Source: Winogradskyella forsetii | Lineage (GTDB): Bacteria > Bacteroidota > Bacteroidia > Flavobacteriales > Flavobacteriaceae | DNA: 64,000 nucleotides | NCBI RefSeq assembly: GCF_013394595.1 | Contig: NZ_CP053348.1 | Coordinates: forward strand, 2,630,001 to 2,694,000 | Direction of reading: 5' to 3' | Shown here: one piece after another, positions 1 through 7,557 of the stretch | Position numbering within the stretch: position 1 is the first letter of the stretch | How the letters are laid out: each line of letters opens with the position of its first letter | The notes under the pieces: generated by a model | The model's input: only the letters and a program-made list of their open reading frames with translations | Database searches by the model: none | What the model was told of the DNA's origin: nothing | Program-made: the position numbers and the translations under genes

Positions 1-171
1 ATGCTTTGCGATAAAACAGGACGGCATTTAGTAACTATGCCGCATATTGAGCGTTCTACATTCCAATGGAATTGGGCAAATTATCCAGAAGGAAGAAAAG
101 ATGAAGTTTCACCGTGGTTAGAGGCTTTTGTGAATGCGAGATTATGGATTGAAGATAATAACAATAGTTAA
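1..171 (+). CDS. purL: Phosphoribosylformylglycinamidine synthase, C-terminal end (5' truncated by window)
   Basis: The frame open from base 1 encodes the last 56 residues of a larger protein; the ATG at base 1 is an internal Met. The tail contains PHIERSTFQWNWANYP and SPWLEAFVNARLWIE, which match the end of the glutaminase domain of long-form PurL (the PHPER...SPW...F.NAR pattern in E. coli). PurL converts FGAR to FGAM with glutamine and ATP in purine synthesis. The catalytic Cys and most of the His/Glu triad lie outside the window; the His of PHIER is visible. The call rests on recognition of this short tail, so family is fairly sure but the rest of the gene cannot be judged. Confidence 0.85.
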   Translation: MLCDKTGRHLVTMPHIERSTFQWNWANYPEGRKDEVSPWLEAFVNARLWIEDNNNS

Positions 172-522
172 AAGTTATGTAGTCGAAAATCAAAATAGAG
201 AAACTTTTTTCAGCTCGTATTTAATTTTTCATCCTGAATATAAACGACCTACTTGTTGCCGTTATATTTATCTTTTTGAAAAAGACGGTTTTATTATTAA
301 TTCTAAAAAAGTGAAACCAACTAATCTCTGAACTAAAAAAATATAATTTTTTAAGGTTATGTCATCAGATAAACCTTACTATTTCATAAGGTTATAGGTA
401 CTTTACATGACCTCTCGAATTTTATTGTAAATTTTTTTTATTCTTCATCATTTTCATAATATTTAATTTTATAACTTTAAAATCGATATTTTCGCAATAT
501 CCCTTACTAATTTTTGCTAAAA
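172..522. other. Intergenic region, no supported gene
   Basis: About 350 AT-rich bases separate purL from the acyl-CoA synthetase gene. A weak 7-bp hairpin (AACCTTA/TAAGGTT, 372-393) has no T tract. A 65-codon frame from 134 overlaps the end of purL out of frame and resembles nothing I recognise. No clear terminator or promoter pair was found. Confidence 0.5.
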
Positions 523-2301
523 ATGAACATGACAGAAGTAACACGCCTTTTCGATTTTCCATATTACCAATTAAAACACAAACCAAACGATAGCGCCTTG
601 GTTACCAAATATAACGGTAAATGGGAAGCTATATCGACGCAAGAATATATAGATAAATCAAATGCCATGAGCAGGGCATTATTGCGTTTGGGCATTCAAA
701 AAAACGATAAAATAGCGGTTATTTCCACTACCAATAGAACGGAATGGAACATCATGGATATTGGTGTTCTTCAACTAGGTGCGCAAAATATTCCGATATA
801 CCCTACCATTAGTGCTGAGGATTACGAGTATGTTCTCAACCATAGCGAATCTATTTATTGCTTCGTTTCAGATAAAGAGGTGTTAGAAAAAGTTAGAAAA
901 ATTCAAGATAAAACCAAAATAAAAGAGGTGTATTCCTTTGATCATATTGAAGGTTGTAAGCACTATTCTGAATTATTCGAATTAGGTAAAGATGACAGTA
1001 ACCAACCCGAAGTTGAAGCACGAAAAGATGCTGTAAAACCTGAAGATTTAGCTACCATAATTTATACATCAGGCACCACAGGACGACCAAAAGGCGTCAT
1101 GCTTTCGCATTGGAATATTACCAGTAATGCCTTGGACAGTTCGCCAAGGGTTCCTTTAAAGGAAGGAGAAAATCGCATCTTAAGTTTCTTACCTATTTGC
1201 CATATTTTTGAACGCCTTTTAATTTATGTGTACCAATATGCTGGGACTTCGATTTATTTTGCTGAAGCCATTGATAAAATTGGAGACAATGCTAAAGAAA
1301 TAAAGCCTAATTTAATGAGCGTGGTTCCTCGACTTCTTGAAAAAGTCTTTGATAAAATTATGCTTAAAGGCGAAGAATTAACAGGCATAAAAAAAGGATT
1401 GTTCTTTTGGGCCGTAAGATTAGGAGAACGTTGGGAACCTTATGGTGCCAATGGTGCTTGGTACGAGTTTCAACTAAAAATAGCCAATAAACTTATATTC
1501 AGCAAATGGCGTGAAGCCCTTGGTGGCGAATTAGGCACTATGGTTTCTGGTAGTGCAGCCTTGCAACCTAGGTTGGCAAGAATGTTTGGAGCGGCCAATA
1601 TGCGTGTTATGGAAGGCTATGGTTTAACCGAAACCTCTCCCGTTGTAGCCGTTGGTTTATATAAAGACAAAAATTATAGAGTGGGAACGGTTGGAAAACC
1701 AATTGATAATGTAGAGGTTAAAATTGCAGAAGATGGTGAACTTCTAATTAAAGGCCCTAATGTTATGTTAGGGTATTATAAAGACCCTGAAAAAACAGCT
1801 AGTGTTATGACAGGCGATTATTTCCATACTGGAGATAAAGGAGAAATTGATGCCGATGGTTTCTTAAAAATTACAGGTCGTAAAAAGGAAATGTTTAAAA
1901 CCTCTGGTGGAAAATATATCATTCCGCCACTTTTAGAAAACGACATGAAACAATCGCTTTTTATTGAACAAATCATGGTGGTCGGTGAAGGCGAAAAAAT
2001 GCCTGCAGCGCTGATTCAGCCAAATTTTGATTTTATACGCGATTGGATTGACCATAAACAAAATGGTGTTGGAAAAACGGAAACTGAAATTGCTAATTCC
2101 GAAATCGTGATTAATCGCATACAACGAGAAATAGATAAGTACAATAAACACTTTGGAAAATGGGAACAAATTAAACGATTTGAACTCACGCCAGATGTGT
2201 GGTCTATTGATGGTGGACACCTTACGCCTACCATGAAAATGAAGCGCGCCATTATTAAGGATATTTATCAAAATCTTTATGATAAAATTTATCGTGCTTA
2301 A
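523..2301 (+). CDS. Long-chain acyl-CoA synthetase (AMP-forming)
   Basis: Activates fatty acids to acyl-CoA with ATP and CoA, the entry step for the beta-oxidation operon downstream. The ANL-superfamily core is complete: the phosphate-binding motif YTSGTTGRPKGVMLSH near residue 181, the MEGYGLTETSP motif near residue 366, the TGD adenylate-binding motif (YFHTGDKGEIDADGF) and the hinge KITGRKKEMFKTSGGKYI near 450. At about 592 residues it matches the FadD15/FAA-type long-chain branch. A TTG at 514 is in frame, but the ATGs at 523 or 529 are better starts; relatives I recall begin MTEVTRLFDF, which favours 529. A 9-bp inverted repeat overlaps the stop codon. Confidence 0.93.
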   Translation: MNMTEVTRLFDFPYYQLKHKPNDSALVTKYNGKWEAISTQEYIDKSNAMSRALLRLGIQKNDKIAVISTTNRTEWNIMDIGVLQLGAQNIPIYPTISAEDYEYVLNHSESIYCFVSDKEVLEKVRKIQDKTKIKEVYSFDHIEGCKHYSELFELGKDDSNQPEVEARKDAVKPEDLATIIYTSGTTGRPKGVMLSHWNITSNALDSSPRVPLKEGENRILSFLPICHIFERLLIYVYQYAGTSIYFAEAIDKIGDNAKEIKPNLMSVVPRLLEKVFDKIMLKGEELTGIKKGLFFWAVRLGERWEPYGANGAWYEFQLKIANKLIFSKWREALGGELGTMVSGSAALQPRLARMFGAANMRVMEGYGLTETSPVVAVGLYKDKNYRVGTVGKPIDNVEVKIAEDGELLIKGPNVMLGYYKDPEKTASVMTGDYFHTGDKGEIDADGFLKITGRKKEMFKTSGGKYIIPPLLENDMKQSLFIEQIMVVGEGEKMPAALIQPNFDFIRDWIDHKQNGVGKTETEIANSEIVINRIQREIDKYNKHFGKWEQIKRFELTPDVWSIDGGHLTPTMKMKRAIIKDIYQNLYDKIYRA

Positions 2302-2350
2302 TACCAAAATAAATTACTGATAACCATATAAGAGCATTTACTGGTATTAA
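2298..2350. repeat. Inverted repeat over the stop codon of the acyl-CoA synthetase gene
   Basis: TTAATACCA at 2298-2306 and TGGTATTAA at 2342-2350 are perfect 9-bp reverse complements separated by 35 bases. The left arm includes the TAA stop. The loop is long and no T tract follows, so it is not a standard intrinsic terminator; it may be a small mobile or regulatory palindrome. Confidence 0.4.
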
Positions 2351-2438
2351 TCTAAGTTTTATGTTCTTAATCGTTGATTTCAAACATTTTACGCCAAATA
2401 TCATATCTTAGGTAATCGTAACCGCTAAATCCTATCAT

Positions 2439-2831
2439 ATGAAAACTAAAACATTTATCATTGCTGGTATTTGTGGAGGTATTGTGAACTGGCTTCTAGG
2501 CTGGTTGGGTTATGGTATTATTCTTGCCGACTACTTTCCACAACCAAAAGAAGATACACGCTCACAAATTTTTATATGTCTTGGATATTTATCTTTAGGC
2601 TTCTTTCTGTCTTATTTTTATAATCGTTGGGCACAAATTGCTACGATTTCTACAGGTGCTAGAGCTGGCGCATTCTTCGGATTGTTCTTAGCTTTATGGG
2701 CTGGCTTTTTTAATATAGCCATGGATGCTTCAATGACCACCGAATTATTCACGCTGGATATCGCTATTTCCATAGGCATCACAGCAGTGACTGGTGCAAT
2801 TGTTGGATTTATTAATGGCAAAATGAAATGA
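2439..2831 (+). CDS. Small four-helix membrane protein, function unknown
   Basis: A 130-residue protein with four clear hydrophobic segments (about residues 5-28, 44-60, 75-95 and 105-126). Glycine-rich helix starts (IAGICGGIVNWLLGWLGYG) and a short charged loop between helices 1 and 2 (PQPKEDTRSQ) are visible. No signal peptide separate from helix 1 and no catalytic motif. It resembles unnamed conserved inner-membrane proteins of Flavobacteriaceae, but I cannot assign a family. It stands alone between the acyl-CoA synthetase and the MarR-led operon, same strand, with its own leader of about 135 bases. Confidence 0.7.
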   Translation: MKTKTFIIAGICGGIVNWLLGWLGYGIILADYFPQPKEDTRSQIFICLGYLSLGFFLSYFYNRWAQIATISTGARAGAFFGLFLALWAGFFNIAMDASMTTELFTLDIAISIGITAVTGAIVGFINGKMK

Positions 2832-2906
2832 AAGTAAGGAAAGCTTTCAAAACAAACTTCTCTAAATAATACCCTCAAATTTTAAATTAAAATTTTGGTA
2901 ATTTAT

Positions 2907-2937
2907 TATGCGTGCATAGTATTTTTTATTATCTTTG
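2907..2937 (+). promoter_or_regulatory. Probable promoter and MarR operator of the fad operon
   Basis: TATCTTTG at 2930-2937 fits the Bacteroidota -7 consensus TAnnTTTG and lies 18 bases before the MarR start codon. Just upstream, TATGCGTGCATA (2907-2918) is a perfect 5-2-5 palindrome that would sit between the -33 and -7 elements, a position where a bound regulator represses. Binding by the adjacent MarR protein is inferred. No convincing -33 TTG at the standard spacing was seen. Confidence 0.45.
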
Positions 2938-2955
2938 GTTTCACATTTTAGTTTT

Positions 2956-3411
2956 ATGAAAGACAAAACAATAGATTATATTCTGAGAACCACGTGGTTG
3001 GCAGTTAATAAAATGTATAACGAAGAAGCCTCTCAATTTGGGACAACAATGGCTACCGGTTTTGCCTTACTAAGTATTGACCCTGAAAAAGGAACACCTT
3101 CTACGTCTTTGGGCCCTAAAATGGGAATGGAAGCCACTAGCCTTTCTAGAACTTTAAAAACTATGGAAGCCAATGGCTTAATTGAGCGCAAACCAAACCC
3201 AGAAGATGGACGTGGTGTCTTAATTTTCTTGACAGATTTTGGAAGAGAAAAAAGAGCATTATCAAAAGAAAAAGTACTAACATTTAACGAAACTATTAAA
3301 GCAAATGTTTCTGAAGAAGAATTAGCAAACTTTACGAAAGTAGCCGAAGTCATTAATAATATGATTTCCAATAAACAGATATACAACAAAAAAGAACACA
3401 TTTTAAAATAA
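2956..3411 (+). CDS. MarR-family transcriptional regulator of the fatty-acid operon
   Basis: A 151-residue winged-helix protein with the MarR layout: N-terminal dimerisation helix (IDYILRTTWLAVNKMYNEEA), recognition helix region (MGMEATSLSRTLKTMEANGLI) and wing (ERKPNPEDGRGVLIFLTDFG). It probably senses an acyl-CoA or fatty acid and controls the genes behind it; the ligand is inferred from context. The ATG at 2956 is preferred over a TTG at 2935, because the TTG lies in the -7 promoter element. One base separates its stop from the start of the multifunctional beta-oxidation gene, so the two are co-transcribed. Confidence 0.9.
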   Translation: MKDKTIDYILRTTWLAVNKMYNEEASQFGTTMATGFALLSIDPEKGTPSTSLGPKMGMEATSLSRTLKTMEANGLIERKPNPEDGRGVLIFLTDFGREKRALSKEKVLTFNETIKANVSEEELANFTKVAEVINNMISNKQIYNKKEHILK

Positions 3412-3412
3412 G

Positions 3413-5821
3413 ATGAGTAAACGAAGAATTAAAAAAATAGCAATTATTGGATCGGGAATCATGGGAAGCGGAATCGCTTGTCATTTCGCCAATATTGGTG
3501 TTGACGTTTTACTTTTGGACATTGTACCAAGAGAATTAAACGACAAAGAAAAGGCAAAAGGCTTAACCTTAGAAGACAAAGCTGTTAGAAACAGATTGGT
3601 CAATGATGCATTGGCTGCCTCCATAAATTCAAAGCCCGCACCACTCTATCATTCATCATTCGCTAGCCGAATCACTACAGGAAACTTAGAAGATGATATT
3701 GCCAAAGTGGCCGATGTCGATTGGATAATGGAAGTCGTAGTTGAAAGACTAGACATCAAAAAACAAGTGTTTGAAAACCTTGAAAAACATAGAACGCCAG
3801 GCACCTTAATTACATCAAATACCTCTGGTATTCCAATTAAGTTTATGAGCGAAGGTCGAAGCGACGATTTCCAAAAGCATTTCTGCGGAACACACTTCTT
3901 TAATCCTGCACGTTACTTAAAATTATTCGAAATTATTCCTGGTCCTAAAACAGATCAAGCCGTTTTAGATTTCTTAAATGATTATGGAGAAAAATTCTTA
4001 GGTAAAACATCTGTAGTTGCAAAAGACACACCTGCTTTCATCGGAAATAGAATTGGGATTTTTAGTATTCAGAGTTTATTTCATGCGGTCAAAGATTTAG
4101 ATTTAACGGTTGAAGAAGTTGATAAATTATCAGGTCCAGTCATTGGTCGTCCAAAATCGGCTACCTTTCGTACCGTAGATGTAGTTGGATTGGATACCTT
4201 GGTGCACGTCGCTAATGGTATATATGAAAATTGTCCTGATGACGAACGAAGAGAACTTTTCAAATTACCAGATTTCATCGATACTATGATGGAAAACAAA
4301 TGGTTAGGAAGTAAAACAGGACAAGGGTTTTATAAAAAAGTCAAAAAAGACGATGGATCTTCAGAGATTCTAGCCCTTGATTTAAATACCCTAGAATACA
4401 GATCTTCTAAAAAAGCTAAATTCGCTACTTTAGAAATGACCAAGACCGTCGATAAAGTTGTTGACCGTTTCAAAATATTAGTAAAAGGAAAAGATAAAGC
4501 GGGAGAATTCTACCGTAAAAGCTTTACGGCCTTGTTCGCTTATGTGTCTAACCGTATTCCTGAGATTTCAGATGAGCTTTACAAGATTGATGATGCCATG
4601 AAAGCTGGTTTTGGATGGGAACATGGGCCTTTCCAAATTTGGGATGCTATAGGTGTTGAAAAAGGAATCGAATTGATGAAAGCTGAAGGGATAGAACCTG
4701 CAACTTGGGTCAATGAGATGTTAGCTTCTGGCAATACTTCTTTTTATACGGTGAAAGATGGGGCTTCCTATTATTACGATATACCTTCAAAATCACAAAC
4801 TAAAATACCTGGTCAAGATAGTTTCATCATCTTAGATAATATCCGAAAAACAAACGAAGTCTTCAAAAATTCTGGTGTAGTGATCGAAGATTTAGGAGAT
4901 GGTATCCTAAATGTGGAATTCCAATCTAAAATGAATACCATTGGTGGCGACGTTTTAACAGGGTTAAATAAAGCAATTGATTTAGCTGAAAAAGATTTTG
5001 CAGGATTGGTTGTTGGTAATCAAGCTGCCAACTTCTCTGTTGGTGCAAACATCGGTATGATTTTTATGATGGCTGCAGAACAAGAATATGACGAACTGAA
5101 TGCTGCCATCAAATACTTCCAAGACACCATGATGCGTATGCGTTATTCTGCAATTCCAACAATCTCTGCACCTCACGGCATGGCTTTAGGTGGTGGATGT
5201 GAGTTATCCTTGCACGCAGACAAAGTTGTTGCTGCTGCAGAAACGTACATGGGACTGGTAGAGTTTGGTGTTGGTGTGATTCCTGGTGGTGGAGGCTCTA
5301 AAGAAATGGCTTTAAGAGCACAAGACTTGTTCCAAAAGGGAGATGTCCAATTAAACGTGCTGCAAGAATACTTCCTAACCATTGGTATGGCAAAAGTATC
5401 AACCTCTGCATATGAAGCTTTCGATTTAGGATTACTTCAAAAAGGAAAAGATGTCGTGGTTGTTAACAAAGACCGCCAAATAGCTGTAGCCAAACAACAT
5501 GCTATGTTAATGGTAGATGCTGGTTACACACAACCTGTAAAAAGAGATGATGTCTTAGTTCTTGGAAAACAAGCATTGGGTATGTTCTTAGTAGGAACAG
5601 ACGCTATGGAAGATTCTAAATACATTTCTGAACACGACATGAAAATCGCCAATAAATTAGCCTACGTTATGGCTGGAGGCGATTTGTCTGAACCAACGAA
5701 AGTCACAGAACAATATTTATTGGATTTAGAGCGTGAAGCATTTTTGTCACTTTGTACAGAAAGAAAAACTTTGGAGAGAATTCAGCATATGCTGACAAAG
5801 GGTAAGCCTCTTAGAAATTAG
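3413..5821 (+). CDS. fadN: 3-hydroxyacyl-CoA dehydrogenase / enoyl-CoA hydratase, bifunctional beta-oxidation enzyme
   Basis: Hydrates trans-2-enoyl-CoA and oxidises the 3-hydroxyacyl-CoA with NAD. The dehydrogenase is N-terminal (Rossmann motif IIGSGIMGSGIACHFANIG at residues 11-29; catalytic region CGTHFFNPARYLKL) and the hydratase is C-terminal (HGMALGGGCELSLHADK and LVEFGVGVIPGGGGS, with both expected glutamates). This domain order is that of Bacillus FadN (YusL) and the opposite of E. coli FadB. Full length at 802 residues. The gene order marR-fadN-fadA-fadE mirrors the B. subtilis fadNAE operon, from which the symbol is borrowed. A paired hairpin repeat separates it from fadA. Confidence 0.93.
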   Translation: MSKRRIKKIAIIGSGIMGSGIACHFANIGVDVLLLDIVPRELNDKEKAKGLTLEDKAVRNRLVNDALAASINSKPAPLYHSSFASRITTGNLEDDIAKVADVDWIMEVVVERLDIKKQVFENLEKHRTPGTLITSNTSGIPIKFMSEGRSDDFQKHFCGTHFFNPARYLKLFEIIPGPKTDQAVLDFLNDYGEKFLGKTSVVAKDTPAFIGNRIGIFSIQSLFHAVKDLDLTVEEVDKLSGPVIGRPKSATFRTVDVVGLDTLVHVANGIYENCPDDERRELFKLPDFIDTMMENKWLGSKTGQGFYKKVKKDDGSSEILALDLNTLEYRSSKKAKFATLEMTKTVDKVVDRFKILVKGKDKAGEFYRKSFTALFAYVSNRIPEISDELYKIDDAMKAGFGWEHGPFQIWDAIGVEKGIELMKAEGIEPATWVNEMLASGNTSFYTVKDGASYYYDIPSKSQTKIPGQDSFIILDNIRKTNEVFKNSGVVIEDLGDGILNVEFQSKMNTIGGDVLTGLNKAIDLAEKDFAGLVVGNQAANFSVGANIGMIFMMAAEQEYDELNAAIKYFQDTMMRMRYSAIPTISAPHGMALGGGCELSLHADKVVAAAETYMGLVEFGVGVIPGGGGSKEMALRAQDLFQKGDVQLNVLQEYFLTIGMAKVSTSAYEAFDLGLLQKGKDVVVVNKDRQIAVAKQHAMLMVDAGYTQPVKRDDVLVLGKQALGMFLVGTDAMEDSKYISEHDMKIANKLAYVMAGGDLSEPTKVTEQYLLDLEREAFLSLCTERKTLERIQHMLTKGKPLRN

Positions 5822-5823
5822 AA

Positions 5824-5934
5824 GCCCATCCCAACCTTCCCAAAGGGAAGGAGACGAGATGAATAAAAAATAAAGTATAACATTTAAATTACCCGTAAAA
5901 GTTCCCTTTCCTTTGGAAAGGGTTAGGGATAGGA
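5824..5934. repeat. Paired palindromic (REP-like) element between fadN and fadA
   Basis: Two hairpins face each other: CCTTCCCAAAGGGAAGG at 5835-5851 (7-bp stem) and CCCTTTCCTTTGGAAAGGG at 5904-5922 (8-bp stem). Their flanks also match in reverse complement (CCCATCCCAACC on the left, GGTTAGGGATAGG on the right), giving an imperfect inverted repeat of about 30 bp arms. The right arm ends at the ATG of the thiolase gene, so it forms that gene's leader. Confidence 0.75.
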
Positions 5935-7125
5935 ATGAAACAAGCATATATAGTAAAAGCATACAGAACTGCCGTTGGTAAAGCACCAAAAGGGGTGTTC
6001 CGTTTTAAAAGAACAGATGAATTAGCGGCTGAAACCATTCAGCACATGATGAAGGAGCTGCCTAATTTAGACAAAAAACGTATTGACGATGTCATCGTTG
6101 GAAACGCAATGCCAGAAGGTTCGCAAGGATTAAACATGGCACGTTTTATCTCATTAATTGGGTTAGATAGTGTGGATGTTCCTGGTGTTACTGTCAACCG
6201 TTTTTGTGCCTCAGGTATTGAAACCATCGGAATTGCAGCTGCAAAAATTCAGTCCGGAATGGCAGATTGCATCATTGCTGGTGGTGCAGAAAGCATGAGT
6301 AGTGTTCCAATGACCGGTTTTAAACCAGAATTAAATTACGATACCGTAAAAGCTGGTCACGAAGATTATTATTGGGGAATGGGAAACACGGCTGAAGCAG
6401 TTGCAAAACAATTCAACGTGTCTCGTGAAGACCAAGATGAATTCGCCTACAATTCGCATATGAAAGCTTTAAAGGCGCAAGCTGAAAATCGATTTCAAGA
6501 TCAAATTGTTCCGATAGACGTTGAGCAAACTTACATTGACGAGAACGGAAAAAAAGCAACAAAAAAATACACCGTTAATAAAGATGAAGGTCCTCGGGCA
6601 GGAACAAACTTAGAAGCTTTAGCAAAATTACGACCTGTATTTGCAGCGAACGGAAGTGTAACAGCTGGTAACTCATCACAAATGAGTGATGGCGCTGCTT
6701 TCGTAATGATTATGAGTGAAGAGATGGTAAAAGAATTGAATCTGGAACCTATTGCAAGACTTGTTAACTATGCTGCTGCTGGCGTAGAGCCAAGAATTAT
6801 GGGGATTGGACCAGTAAAAGCCATTCCAAAAGCCTTAAAACAAGGCGGTTTAAAACAAGATGATTTAGCGCTAATTGAATTAAATGAAGCCTTTGCTTCG
6901 CAATCCATAGCTGTGATTAGAGAATTAGACTTAAATCCAGATATCATTAACGTCAATGGAGGTGCCATTGCTTTAGGTCACCCATTAGGATGTACAGGAA
7001 CAAAATTATCAGTTCAACTATTTGATGAAATGCGCAAGCAAAATATGAAAGGAAAATATGGTGCCGTAACCATGTGTGTTGGTACGGGTCAGGGTGCGTG
7101 TGGTATATTTGAGTTTTTAAACTAG
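5935..7125 (+). CDS. fadA: Acetyl-CoA C-acyltransferase (thiolase)
   Basis: Cleaves 3-ketoacyl-CoA with CoA to release acetyl-CoA, the last step of the beta-oxidation cycle. All thiolase landmarks are present over 396 residues: nucleophilic Cys in VNRFCASGIETIG (about residue 90), GGAESMSSVPM, the NEAFA motif, the active-site His in GGAIALGHPLGCTGTK (about 349) and the second Cys in CVGTGQGACG (about 380). It follows fadN in the operon after a 113-base gap filled with a palindromic repeat that directly abuts the start codon. Its stop codon TAG (7123-7125) overlaps the left inverted repeat of the four-helix-bundle cassette. Confidence 0.95.
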   Translation: MKQAYIVKAYRTAVGKAPKGVFRFKRTDELAAETIQHMMKELPNLDKKRIDDVIVGNAMPEGSQGLNMARFISLIGLDSVDVPGVTVNRFCASGIETIGIAAAKIQSGMADCIIAGGAESMSSVPMTGFKPELNYDTVKAGHEDYYWGMGNTAEAVAKQFNVSREDQDEFAYNSHMKALKAQAENRFQDQIVPIDVEQTYIDENGKKATKKYTVNKDEGPRAGTNLEALAKLRPVFAANGSVTAGNSSQMSDGAAFVMIMSEEMVKELNLEPIARLVNYAAAGVEPRIMGIGPVKAIPKALKQGGLKQDDLALIELNEAFASQSIAVIRELDLNPDIINVNGGAIALGHPLGCTGTKLSVQLFDEMRKQNMKGKYGAVTMCVGTGQGACGIFEFLN

Positions 7126-7541
7126 AATCAAGACTTTTAGAACCAAGAATCAAGACTAAAATGCACAACTTTAAAAAACTTAAAATCTGGCAAGAAGGAA
7201 TAAACCTTGTAAGTGATAATTATCGTCTTACTCGAACATTTCCAGGTATAGAAAAGTTTGGCTTAGTCGTTCAAATGAATAGATGTGCTGTTTCTATTCC
7301 TTCAAATATTTCAGAGGGCAGCAGTAAAAGTACAGATAAACATTTCAACAAATATCTTGAGGACAGTTTAGGTTCAGCTTTCGAATGGGAAACACAACTT
7401 ATTGTTGCTTATAACGAAAATTATTTGTCAGAAGAAATATTTAAAGAATTAGAACAAAAAATAATACATATTCAAAAAATGATTTCAAGATTTCAATCAG
7501 GACTAAATATTTAGTCTTGGCTCTTGGCTCTTGATTCTTTT
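7124..7541. mobile_element. Putative cassette: four-helix-bundle gene between inverted repeats
   Basis: The left flank (7124-7160) and right flank (7510-7541) are imperfect reverse complements built from the words AGAATCAAGA, CCAAGA and CAAGACTAAA. The left repeat begins in the fadA stop codon and ends at the ATG of the inner gene; the right repeat contains the inner gene's TAG stop. The cassette interrupts an otherwise standard fadN-fadA-fadE operon. There is no transposase inside, and no target duplication was identified by eye. Mobility is inferred from position and repeats. Confidence 0.55.
7161..7514 (+). CDS. Four-helix-bundle protein (23S rRNA intervening-sequence protein family)
   Basis: A 117-residue all-helical protein. 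The family features are visible: N-terminal FKKLKIWQEGINLVSDNYRLT, then GLVVQMNRCAVSIPSNISEGS, then KYLEDSLGSAFEWETQLIVA and a C-terminal helix KIIHIQKMISRFQSG. These match the family first described from insertions in 23S rRNA genes and structurally related to Avd of diversity-generating retroelements; the molecular role is unsettled. Here it lies between fadA and fadE, 35 bases after the thiolase stop and 43 before the dehydrogenase start, with inverted repeats tight on both sides. It has no evident link to fatty-acid oxidation and looks like a passenger. No rRNA or reverse transcriptase lies nearby. Confidence 0.88.
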   Translation: MHNFKKLKIWQEGINLVSDNYRLTRTFPGIEKFGLVVQMNRCAVSIPSNISEGSSKSTDKHFNKYLEDSLGSAFEWETQLIVAYNENYLSEEIFKELEQKIIHIQKMISRFQSGLNI

Positions 7542-7557
7542 AATCTAAAATAAAACA

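Noticed and set aside
134..331. A 65-codon frame after purL
   Set aside because: It overlaps the end of purL out of frame, has no recognisable family or signal, and lies in AT-rich DNA; chance is enough to explain it.
372..393. Hairpin AACCTTA/TAAGGTT as terminator of purL
   Set aside because: Short stem, no T tract and 200 bases from the stop codon.
7161..7514. An rRNA intervening sequence or a diversity-generating retroelement
   Set aside because: The protein family is related to both, but there is no rRNA, reverse transcriptase or template/variable repeat pair in the window.
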